Shown: in pieces, positions 1-6,213 of the stretch
How the letters are laid out: every line of letters begins with the position of its first letter
Numbering within the stretch: position 1 is the first letter of the stretch
Origin: Thermoplasmata archaeon
GTDB lineage: Archaea > Thermoplasmatota > Thermoplasmata > Halarchaeoplasmatales > Halarchaeoplasmataceae
Reading direction: 5' to 3'
Assembly: GCA_019594195.1 (NCBI GenBank)
Contig: JAFDTP010000060.1
Coordinates: forward strand, 1-10,687
DNA: 10,687 nucleotides
Position numbers and translations under genes: made by a program
Notes under the pieces: model-generated
What the model was told of the DNA's origin: nothing
The model's database searches: none
What the model saw: the letters and a program-made list of their open reading frames with translations, nothing else

Positions 1-447
1 CAGCATGTCAAGGACGAAAAAACTCTGGAAGAAGATCTGTATCATCTCCATATCTTTGGATTCTTCATCGATCATTCGATAAAGGGATTCATACTAGTGA
101 CGATCGTCGGTTTGAGACCGGTAGTGGGCTTTTTGACCTTTATACCTTTTTTCATACACACGGTAGCTTCCACCATCGCTTTGGAAAGCTTTCACAAGAT
201 TTCAGGGAGTGATCTCGATCGGTATGTTTTATCGAGTTCGGTATTGATAGGCGTCTTATCAGGTATCTTCTTGGATATCGGAGAAGATATAGAAAGAGGG
301 ATATTGGCATTCACTTTGGGAATACTTATGTTCCTGGTGAGTAGAGATATACTACCAAAAGAGGGAGAGGGAAGACCGAGGTATTTCATCTTAGGTATGG
401 CGACCATCTTCACTCTTTGGTTGATGCTTGAATTTTTACTGCTCTGA
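1..447 (+). CDS. Multi-pass membrane protein, ZIP-like (3' part; 5' end outside window)
   Basis: The reading frame is open from base 1, so the gene begins upstream; an apparent GTG start at 97 is internal. The visible 148 residues hold several hydrophobic segments. The pattern is a His-rich helix (YHLHIFGFFIDHSIKGF), a second His-containing helix (FFIHTVASTIALESFHKI), a hydrophobic helix after a DRYV loop, and a C-terminal pair around AFTLGILMFLVSRDILPKEG. From memory this order matches a family of ZIP-related membrane proteins in haloarchaea and bacteria, whose members typically read HxxGFxxYNxxIGY, then LHF..., and end with AFxxGxxxxNxxxEELPEE. ZIP proteins carry divalent metals, but the metal-ligand pattern here is not canonical, so transport is only a possibility. 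The stop is 12 bases from the convergent MATE stop. The membrane-protein call is firm; the family is tentative. Confidence 0.55.
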   Translation, partial: QHVKDEKTLEEDLYHLHIFGFFIDHSIKGFILVTIVGLRPVVGFLTFIPFFIHTVASTIALESFHKISGSDLDRYVLSSSVLIGVLSGIFLDIGEDIERGILAFTLGILMFLVSRDILPKEGEGRPRYFILGMATIFTLWLMLEFLLL

Positions 448-459
448 AGACTCAGACCT

Positions 460-1893
460 TCATTCTACATCTCTCAATCTTCTACTGACCGCCTTCCAAC
501 AACCGGTTTTGAATCTGTATAGGTTTATAAGAGCCGGGATGAAAAAACTGCCGAGCAGAGCAACAAAGATAGCTATGAGACCATAACCCAGCCATATCCC
601 GAAGACATACGTGACCGGGAGTAGAAACCCATAAAAGCCGAGCATGTTCCCGTAGAAAGGCCACCTGGTGTCTCCCGCGCCTCTCAAAGCACCGCGCATT
701 ATCCTGTTTATCGCATAACCCAGTACCCCGACAGCGTTGATGTATATGAAATGGGAACTCATCACGACTACTTCGATCTCATCGGTGAACAGAGAGGATA
801 TAGGACCCGCGAAAAGAGCTAGAACCAGGGCGATCGGCATCATGACAGATATCGATATCTTCAAAGTGTCCCACCCATAAAGCTCCGCCTCATCTTCCTT
901 TTCAGCTCCTAGCGATTGGCCTACCAGCGTGCTCGCAGCGGTTCCGAAACCCCAGGCGGGTTCCATCGCGAACAACTCGACCCGTCTTCCTATCTGATAG
1001 GCGGCTACCACACCAGTGCCCAAACCGTCCAACATCCACAAGAATGGAAATTGCCCTAGAGTTCTGGCCATCCTCATCCCGAGTAGCGGCAGGGAAATAG
1101 AAAATATCTTCTTTACAACGGAATTGTCCCACTGTTTCCCTCCAAACCTGATTCTCACGTTATATACGCCGGAGAACATAAGAGCGAAGAATATGAAGGC
1201 CATGGAGATATTAGTTATCAGAGTACCTAGAGCCGCTCCGACTATCCCGTATTCTGGAAAAACGCCTATACCGAAGATGAACAACCAGTTCAAGATCACA
1301 TTCGCCGGTACACCTAGAGCGCTGACATACATCGGAGTTACTGTGTTGCCGGAGCCCGCGAATGCCCTAGCAGTGATCATAGAGAAAAAACGGAATAGCA
1401 GACCGATCATCAATACCCTGAGATATGATCCACCTAGACGTATGACTTCAGGATCACTGCTGAGAAGACCGATCATGTTCTCAGCGTAAAACCACGTGAC
1501 GAGCATGAGAGGTAAAGAGATCAGGATAGATAGCCATACTGATTGTTTTATCACGAAATCAGCTTCTTCATACTCGCCGGCACCGTGGTATTGAGAGACC
1601 AAACTTATCGTACCGCTCGATATCGCTAGTGAAAGGGCGAAACCTATGAAGAAGAACTGAAATCCAAAACCGAGTGCCGCTACCCCCGCGGTCCCGATGG
1701 CGAAGCCGACCATCAAAAAATCGGTCAAACGCAGACCTACTCTCAGACCACCGGTGATTATCACAGGCCAGGCAAGGCTGAAGGCTTCAGTTCCTCTACT
1801 GCGGTCCAGTATACCCAATCTAGCGAGTAAACGGGGTAGGGCTTCGACTAGACGGTTATGCTGGGTCCTTAAAGATCTATCATCAGGAGGCAT
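460..1893 (-). CDS. MATE family multidrug/sodium efflux transporter
   Basis: 477 residues, the usual MATE length, with about 12 hydrophobic helices in two six-helix halves. MATE proteins export cationic drugs and metabolites across the cell membrane using a Na+ or H+ gradient. Visible family marks are TDFLMVGFAIG near residue 57, ISSGTISLVSQYHGAG at 91-106, FAGSGNTVTPM at 178-188, STLVGQSLGA at 321-330 at the head of the second half, and RGALRGAGDTRWP at 400-412, the counterpart of the 178-188 motif. About 38 residues precede the first helix and contain a basic, probably amphipathic stretch; this is longer than in many MATE proteins. The ATG at 1893 is the only good start and has no clear Shine-Dalgarno; a TATA-like box lies at 1933-1940. 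The gene is divergent from the MFS gene and convergent with the upstream membrane-protein gene. The substrate cannot be read from sequence. Confidence 0.93.
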   Translation of the reverse strand: MPPDDRSLRTQHNRLVEALPRLLARLGILDRSRGTEAFSLAWPVIITGGLRVGLRLTDFLMVGFAIGTAGVAALGFGFQFFFIGFALSLAISSGTISLVSQYHGAGEYEEADFVIKQSVWLSILISLPLMLVTWFYAENMIGLLSSDPEVIRLGGSYLRVLMIGLLFRFFSMITARAFAGSGNTVTPMYVSALGVPANVILNWLFIFGIGVFPEYGIVGAALGTLITNISMAFIFFALMFSGVYNVRIRFGGKQWDNSVVKKIFSISLPLLGMRMARTLGQFPFLWMLDGLGTGVVAAYQIGRRVELFAMEPAWGFGTAASTLVGQSLGAEKEDEAELYGWDTLKISISVMMPIALVLALFAGPISSLFTDEIEVVVMSSHFIYINAVGVLGYAINRIMRGALRGAGDTRWPFYGNMLGFYGFLLPVTYVFGIWLGYGLIAIFVALLGSFFIPALINLYRFKTGCWKAVSRRLRDVE

Positions 1894-2037
1894 CTAACGA
1901 CCACGTCAGGTATCGGGAACGAAATCGATGAGAGATATAAGCTCATCTTTAAATTTCTTTTCTCCTTTTTACCTGCCTTATCTAAACTCGATATCAGGGC
2001 GAAAGATTAAAAATCAGGCGACCTGACTTCGACTCTA
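1894..2037. promoter_or_regulatory. Divergent promoter region between MATE and MFS genes
   Basis: This 144-base gap must hold both promoters. On the minus strand TTATATCT (1933-1940) would place transcription start near 1913, about 20 bases before the MATE ATG; a second AT box, AAATTTAAAG (1947-1956), is an alternative. On the plus strand GATTAAAAA (2005-2013), preceded by purines like a BRE, lies about 28 bases before the MFS ATG at 2038. That is the spacing expected for a leaderless transcript. No Shine-Dalgarno is seen for either gene. The boxes are assigned by eye. Confidence 0.5.
2014..2026. promoter_or_regulatory. Short palindrome downstream of the MFS TATA box (possible operator)
   Basis: TCAGG-CGA-CCTGA is a perfect 5-base inverted repeat with a 3-base spacer, between the proposed TATA box (2005-2013) and the start codon at 2038. 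A repressor bound here would block transcription initiation. Arms this short occur often by chance, so the regulatory role is only a suggestion. Confidence 0.25.
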
Positions 2038-3267
2038 ATGAGTTCGATCAAGGATAGATTCACTGCGGACCTTTCCTCAAAATACAGGTGGTTGATCCTA
2101 GCGCTCCTGTTCCTTACCATACTGGTAGCTTTCATGGGAAGGTTGAGCACCTCGGTTGCACTGGAAGCGATCGGTGACGAACTAGTTTGGTCGAGAGCGG
2201 AACAGGGTTTCCTGGGTGGGTTGCTGATGGGCATATTTCTGGTACCTTACGGTTTCTCCAACATATTCTTCAGCCCTAACATCGACAAGTACGGTCCAAA
2301 GATGATACTTGTCGCATCGATGACCGGATGCTCGATAGCTGTATCTCTCGGCGCTTTTTTCGGCGATAATTACATCTTATTTTTACTTTCCCGGGTGATC
2401 TTAGGACTCTCCCAAGGTGTCATGTATCCTATAGCGACAAAAGTCATAGCGGGATGGTTCGGTAAGAGCACCAGAGGGAGGGCCAATGCTGTCTTCATGA
2501 TAGGCGCTCCTATAGGTATATCCATATCCCCTATATTGATGGGGCCTGTTATACAAAACATGGGCTGGCGTTATTCATTTTATATGATAGCCCTCTTCGG
2601 TTTTTTACTAGTACTCCCGATATTTCTATCCATCGAGGACTCACCGTCTGAAGAAAAGAGGGACTTGAACGGCGGCAACGATATCGATCTTCTCGAGGCG
2701 TTCAAAAGATTGTTGAGTGACAATGATTTTCAGCAGATAACCGTAGGGTTCACCGCAGTGAACACCGTCTTCTGGGGCACTTCTCTTTGGATACCGGCCT
2801 ATCTCGAGGCTACCACTGGCTTGAATCTCGGCGAAAACGCTTACCTAGCCGCGATACCCTACTTGGGCGCGATACTTGGTAACCTCATAGGATCGTGGGT
2901 CAGCGATATCAAGGGTAATACAGACCGGATAATAATGTTCTCACTGGTAGCTTCTGGCATCATGATAATCATCCTCACCTATTCTCCATTAGAGGGTGCA
3001 GTCATGTCGATATTTCTACTTTTCATGGTTTTTTTGACCGGACAATTAGCTCCTCCTCTTTTCTTCACTAAATTGCAGAACACCATACAGGGCAAGGAAC
3101 TAGGTTCCGCTACAGGACTGATGAACGGGATAGCCAACACTTTCGGGGTGATGGGACCCGTTAGTGTCGGTGTTATCATCGCCCTCACCGGCGCATACAC
3201 ACATGGTATGCTGGTGCTTTCAATGATCGCCTTTGTAGGGGTGATCGGCTTCAAAAGCAAGTTATGA
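2038..3267 (+). CDS. MFS transporter, anion:cation symporter (ACS)-like
   Basis: 409 residues with 12 predicted helices, split by a polar loop at about 201-218. The cytoplasmic loop 2-3 motif A is present in reduced form (NIDKYGPKM, 81-89), with a partial counterpart in loop 8-9 (GSWVSDIKGNTDRI, 285-298). WFGKSTRGRANAVFMIGAPIG at 140-160, GWRYSFYMIALFG at 176-188 and the loop IEDSPSEE are the pattern of ACS-family symporters, which import organic acids, sugar acids or phosphate esters with H+ or Na+. The substrate cannot be fixed from sequence, and other MFS subfamilies with similar loops are possible. The ATG at 2038 sits about 28 bases after a TATA-like box, so the mRNA is probably leaderless. 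The gene stands alone: divergent from MATE, convergent with the PKD-protein gene, with T-rich sequence beyond the stop. Confidence 0.9.
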   Translation: MSSIKDRFTADLSSKYRWLILALLFLTILVAFMGRLSTSVALEAIGDELVWSRAEQGFLGGLLMGIFLVPYGFSNIFFSPNIDKYGPKMILVASMTGCSIAVSLGAFFGDNYILFLLSRVILGLSQGVMYPIATKVIAGWFGKSTRGRANAVFMIGAPIGISISPILMGPVIQNMGWRYSFYMIALFGFLLVLPIFLSIEDSPSEEKRDLNGGNDIDLLEAFKRLLSDNDFQQITVGFTAVNTVFWGTSLWIPAYLEATTGLNLGENAYLAAIPYLGAILGNLIGSWVSDIKGNTDRIIMFSLVASGIMIIILTYSPLEGAVMSIFLLFMVFLTGQLAPPLFFTKLQNTIQGKELGSATGLMNGIANTFGVMGPVSVGVIIALTGAYTHGMLVLSMIAFVGVIGFKSKL

Positions 3268-3281
3268 TTGATGTGAAAATA

Positions 3282-3335
3282 GATTTTTGCGTAGATTTGA
3301 AAAATATGTGAGATAAGAGTTTTTGATTTTTGATC
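3282..3335 (+). terminator. T-rich termination region after the MFS gene
   Basis: Downstream of the MFS stop the plus strand carries TTTTT runs at about 3283-3287, 3320-3324 and 3327-3331, the last two as a tandem TTTTTGA repeat. Archaeal RNA polymerase terminates at oligo-T runs without needing a hairpin. On the opposite strand the AAAAA at 3300-3304 gives a T5 run that could end the convergent PKD-protein transcript. No stable hairpin is seen. Confidence 0.4.
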
Positions 3336-3367
3336 AGCCGACAATCAGGTCCATACCTATCTCCCAA

Positions 3368-4696
3368 TCAGAGGGGATAAGATCTCGGAAACGCCCCTCC
3401 AGGAGGAGGTCTGGGTGGTGGATTATAATCGACCCAACTAATAGTTATTGAATATGTTGACGTAGCTGAATCATATAAACCACCGTAAGAGTCCGATAGT
3501 TCCACTGTTACTTCTACATCAAATGTTTCCTGTTCGCCCTTACTCAAACCGAGTTCCTTCAAGTCATATGTATGGTCAATACATATCCCTCGGCGATCCA
3601 TTGTTTTTACGAACTTATTTTCAAAAGTATCAACAGTGCCATCGCCCCAATCAACTTCTATATCTACCATTACATCACTTGAAGGCAGAGTGGTAATTTG
3701 ATCATCAATGTAAAAAGTTCCATCTCTAGTTTGTACACTGCGATCAGAGTATGTGTCTACAGAATCTATCTCGGGTTGTTTTATAGTTATCTCTATGGAA
3801 GACCTAGCACCCTCTTCGTTCTCAGTACGACCATTGAATCTTTTTGTCTCCATAATATTTTTAGCATCGAGTTCTAATGTATTTGAACCATCGTTGAGAC
3901 CTTCCCCTGAAGGTATTTCCCACTGGAGCATCGTAGAGAAATAGTGGGTTGTCGGGGTATCGTACTCATCATCAGGATAATTTCTTTTGACATCAGGCTC
4001 AATACCTGCCGCCCCCGGACCTATAACCTCATCTTCACCAACATAATTTTCCTTAAAACCTTGGTTATTTTTCCACGCCTCATAGGTTTCAACTGCATTC
4101 ATAAATCCTGGAACCAATTCCGCCTCATCGATAACGGTACTCCATGCCCAATAAGTAACTGCTTCTTGCTTACTGTCTATGTCTTCTAAATCCCAATCTT
4201 CATCGGGTTCGGTACTGTAATTCTCACAGCCTGCCGTATATCGCTCATTGAATGAGAGTCTCATGTTACTCTCCTCGTCAACATCTTGCTCAGCATAAAT
4301 GTGTGTCTCACCCAAACCTTGGATTTTACGTTGTTTTATACCTCGATCAGGGTCATATACCTCTAAATCCCATTGGCTAGTAGCTACTAATGATAAAAAT
4401 ATATTCACATGGGTACCGTCTTCTCTAGCATCTTCATGATATGTTTTAACATTGCTAACTTCCGCTGATATTGCTAGAGAGTTTTCCAAGTCTGCATCTA
4501 AATTTTCAGATGTATCGGCTTCCCCATTATACTCAACTTCTGCATAATAATCCTCATCATATGGAGCATAAAGAATATCATCATTTTCGCTACTTGAAGC
4601 TTCAACATTACCAGGGATGATCAGAATCGAAATCGCAATCATCGCAACGACCGGTATCACTATCAAATTTATTTTCTTTCTTTCAGACGAATTCAT
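3368..4696 (-). CDS. Secreted acidic protein with a C-terminal PKD-like domain
   Basis: 442 residues. A basic N-terminus and a hydrophobic core at about 10-28, followed by GNVEASS, form a Sec-type signal peptide with probable cleavage near residue 33. A very acidic, Tyr-rich stretch follows (about 37-70). Residues 71-300 are not recognised; they look rich in beta strands, with two Trp-rich patches (AWSTVIDEAE; HYFSTMLQWEIPSG). Residues about 305-420 look like a PKD domain, an Ig-like extracellular fold: VDIEVDWGDGTVDTFEN (WGDG at 350-353), then HTYDL at 375-379 and alternating beta strands to TYSITISW. The end is a Pro-rich tail (NPPPRPPPGG) with no hydrophobic helix, so unlike many archaeal surface proteins no C-terminal membrane anchor is visible. 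It may be released, may bind the surface layer, or the signal segment may be an uncleaved anchor. Codon choice (CGC, CGA, ATT, TCA) and AT richness differ from neighbours. A strong TATA box lies at 4727-4736. Confidence 0.8.
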   Translation of the reverse strand: MNSSERKKINLIVIPVVAMIAISILIIPGNVEASSSENDDILYAPYDEDYYAEVEYNGEADTSENLDADLENSLAISAEVSNVKTYHEDAREDGTHVNIFLSLVATSQWDLEVYDPDRGIKQRKIQGLGETHIYAEQDVDEESNMRLSFNERYTAGCENYSTEPDEDWDLEDIDSKQEAVTYWAWSTVIDEAELVPGFMNAVETYEAWKNNQGFKENYVGEDEVIGPGAAGIEPDVKRNYPDDEYDTPTTHYFSTMLQWEIPSGEGLNDGSNTLELDAKNIMETKRFNGRTENEEGARSSIEITIKQPEIDSVDTYSDRSVQTRDGTFYIDDQITTLPSSDVMVDIEVDWGDGTVDTFENKFVKTMDRRGICIDHTYDLKELGLSKGEQETFDVEVTVELSDSYGGLYDSATSTYSITISWVDYNPPPRPPPGGAFPRSYPL

Positions 4697-4720
4697 ATCT
4701 TATCAAACCCAGGTAAAGAT

Positions 4721-4740
4721 GTTATAATATATAAAAATAA
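4721..4740 (-). promoter_or_regulatory. TATA-box promoter of the PKD-protein gene
   Basis: Read on the minus strand this stretch is an uninterrupted AT run containing TTTTATATAT (about 4727-4736), the best TATA-like box in the window. A start about 26 bases downstream falls near 4704, giving a leader of only about 8 bases before the ATG at 4696. No Shine-Dalgarno is evident, so translation is probably leaderless or nearly so. Confidence 0.5.
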
Positions 4741-5121
4741 TCCATAAACATTAAATATTTTAAACTTTAAAAGATGTTTGTTTGATTATTTTCACAGAAA
4801 CATCATCTCAAAGAAATGAAAGCAAAAATCTAGATCGGTTGGCGTGATTTAAAATCTTTTTAATAAGCTTCTATAAAGATCACATATTGCTCACATTAAT
4901 CCTTAATCCTATTAGAACATAGAAATTCCATTCATACTTATTTTGGATTTTTGAAATGATAATATACAGTAGAGCTCAAATAAATTGTTTTTAAAAAACG
5001 ACCGTTCGATCGGATGATCTGAGCTATCTCCATCACATTTAGAACAGCTCATAAACTCGAGCATTCAGAAGATAAAATAGGAAAAGTGATAAGTAACTCT
5101 TCTCCTTCTTGCCACATCAGA

Positions 5122-5134
5122 AGAAATAAAATTA
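5122..5134 (+). promoter_or_regulatory. TATA-like box upstream of the UPF0104 gene
   Basis: AGAAATAAAATTA (5122-5134) resembles BRE plus TATA and would place the transcript start near 5150, at the in-frame ATGs. A second candidate, GATAAAATAG at 5071-5080, would give a leader of about 45 bases. There is no Shine-Dalgarno before the start. Assignment by eye. Confidence 0.35.
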
Positions 5135-5146
5135 TCTACTGTGGTC

Positions 5147-6163
5147 ATGATGAAAAAAGAGGTCTGGGAATTCTTAGGACTTTTGGCGATTGGTATAGCC
5201 ACGGTCATAGCTGTATTCGCCATCATCGGATTTGACCAGATCTATGAATCAATCTTTGAGTTGAATCCCTTTTATTATTTGATCGTTATAGCTATAATAA
5301 TCTTGAGTATCGTCCTCTGGTCCGTGCGCTGGGGGATATTCGTTAGAAAATACCATCCAGAAGTGACATGGATCGATCTCTTCAAGATGCAGCTCGTCGG
5401 ACAGGCGATGAACAACCTCACCCCTGTCTTCAAGATGGGAGGTGAGGCGGGTAAACTTTATCTTATGAAACAGAAGTATAAGATAGAAGTCAGAGACGGC
5501 CTGGCCTCCATAAGCACCGATCTGACCCTGGAATTCATCATAGACGTGGTATTGGTTCTAGGCTCGGTAGCGCTGCTGATGATCTTGACGAGTCCGCCTA
5601 CGTGGATCTACATGATACTGCTCGCATTCGTAGGCATATGCGCCCTCATATTCTTCTTCATATTCGAGATATACTTCGATATGAAGATAATCCACGACCT
5701 TTTAGGTTTTCTCTGCCACCACATCAAGAAGCTTAAAAAGTACGAAGATGACATATTCGAGAGATACGAAATCTTTCGAAAAAATTTCAAGGAAAGCCTT
5801 TCCGACAGAAAACGCTTCGCCCAGGGTATGAGCCTATCCTTTGGAAGGAAGGGGTTGACTATAGCCAAATACTACGTCTTGCTTGCGGCTTTCGGCTTCG
5901 ATATAGGTCTAGCTAACATAATAATCGCCATGGGTCTCGGTATAATGCTCCTTATGATCCCGGCCACACCCGGCAATCTCGGAATATATGAGGGGGGTAT
6001 GGTGTCCGTGCTCATCTTCGTCGGTGTCTCCCCCGGTGCTGCGGCGACCGCGGTTTTCCTGGACCGACTAATATGGTTCTGGGGTGTCAGCGGAGTGGGC
6101 GGTATGATAGGTACAAAATACGGTCTAGAGATGATCTCAAAACACGCCGCTAAGAAATTTTGA
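5147..6163 (+). CDS. UPF0104/LPG-synthase-type membrane protein (flippase-like)
   Basis: About 338 residues with 7-8 hydrophobic helices, the usual length for stand-alone members of the family (Pfam Lysylphosphatidylglycerol synthase TM region, formerly UPF0104). Marks, numbered from the ATG at 5147: AMNNLTPVFKMGGEAGKLYL at 87-106 (the conserved NxxTPxxxGGE element), IPATPGNLGIYEGG at 271-284 (the conserved PGxxGxxEG), and DRLIWFWG at 306-313. A charged cytoplasmic segment lies at about 190-228. Family members move or modify lipid-linked compounds, including the C-terminal domain of archaeal AglD in dolichol-linked glycosylation and the bacterial MprF flippase domain. No aminoacyl-transferase domain is present, so lipid or glycolipid transport is more likely than LPG synthesis. 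A GTG at 5141 and ATGs at 5147 and 5150 are in frame; AT-rich TATA-like sequence at 5122-5134 argues for one of the ATGs and against the GTG. Confidence 0.85.
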   Translation: MMKKEVWEFLGLLAIGIATVIAVFAIIGFDQIYESIFELNPFYYLIVIAIIILSIVLWSVRWGIFVRKYHPEVTWIDLFKMQLVGQAMNNLTPVFKMGGEAGKLYLMKQKYKIEVRDGLASISTDLTLEFIIDVVLVLGSVALLMILTSPPTWIYMILLAFVGICALIFFFIFEIYFDMKIIHDLLGFLCHHIKKLKKYEDDIFERYEIFRKNFKESLSDRKRFAQGMSLSFGRKGLTIAKYYVLLAAFGFDIGLANIIIAMGLGIMLLMIPATPGNLGIYEGGMVSVLIFVGVSPGAAATAVFLDRLIWFWGVSGVGGMIGTKYGLEMISKHAAKKF

Positions 6164-6165
6164 TC

Positions 6166-6202
6166 AAAAAAAGGAGTTAGATATCTGCCCGTGAGGGCAG
6201 AT
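6166..6202 (-). terminator. Hairpin and T7 tract in the gap between convergent genes
   Basis: ATCTGCCC (6183-6190), loop GTGA, GGGCAGAT (6195-6202) is a perfect 8-base-pair stem; on the plus strand the loop is a GNRA tetraloop. Reading the minus strand, the stem lies 12 bases after the rocD stop and is followed 10 bases later by seven T (6172-6166), so it most likely ends the rocD transcript. It could also protect or end the plus-strand transcript, whose last codons overlap the palindrome TTTTGATCAAAA (6158-6169). A second weaker stem, AGATGA (6199-6204) with TCATCT (6210-6215), shares bases with the first. Confidence 0.6.
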
Positions 6203-6213
6203 GATTCAGTCAT

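Larger units (their letters stand above)
4697..5140. other. AT-rich 444-base intergenic region, no confident gene
   Basis: The stretch is much richer in A+T than its surroundings: a hand count of 4741-4800 gives 11 G/C in 60 bases, against 35 in 60 at 2161-2220. It contains the promoters of both flanking divergent genes, a tandem TTAATCC repeat (4896-4909), a short palindrome GTTTTT-A-AAAAAC near 4987-4999, and distant AGCTCA/TGAGCT arms near 4973 and 5021. A 50-codon minus-strand reading frame (4912-5064) begins directly after a stop codon and has CSKC near its start, but no SD; I do not call it a gene. I see no tRNA, insertion-sequence ends or CRISPR repeats. Confidence 0.5.

Noticed and set aside
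97..447. A complete 116-residue protein starting at GTG 97
   Set aside because: The same frame is open back to base 1 and encodes a membrane segment continuous with the family pattern, so this is an internal GTG of a truncated gene.
1016..1489. 157-residue plus-strand frame
   Set aside because: It lies entirely inside the MATE gene on the opposite strand, has no recognisable domain, and MATE motifs are unmistakable in the other strand.
3368..3420. Frameshift that might hide a C-terminal membrane anchor in the PKD protein
   Set aside because: Reading the neighbouring frame past the Pro-rich tail reaches a stop within about a dozen codons, and no hydrophobic helix is encoded downstream.
4896..4909. 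Tandem TTAATCC repeat as a possible repeat array or attachment site
   Set aside because: Only two copies of a 7-base AT-rich unit with no further spacing pattern or integrase nearby; chance is sufficient.
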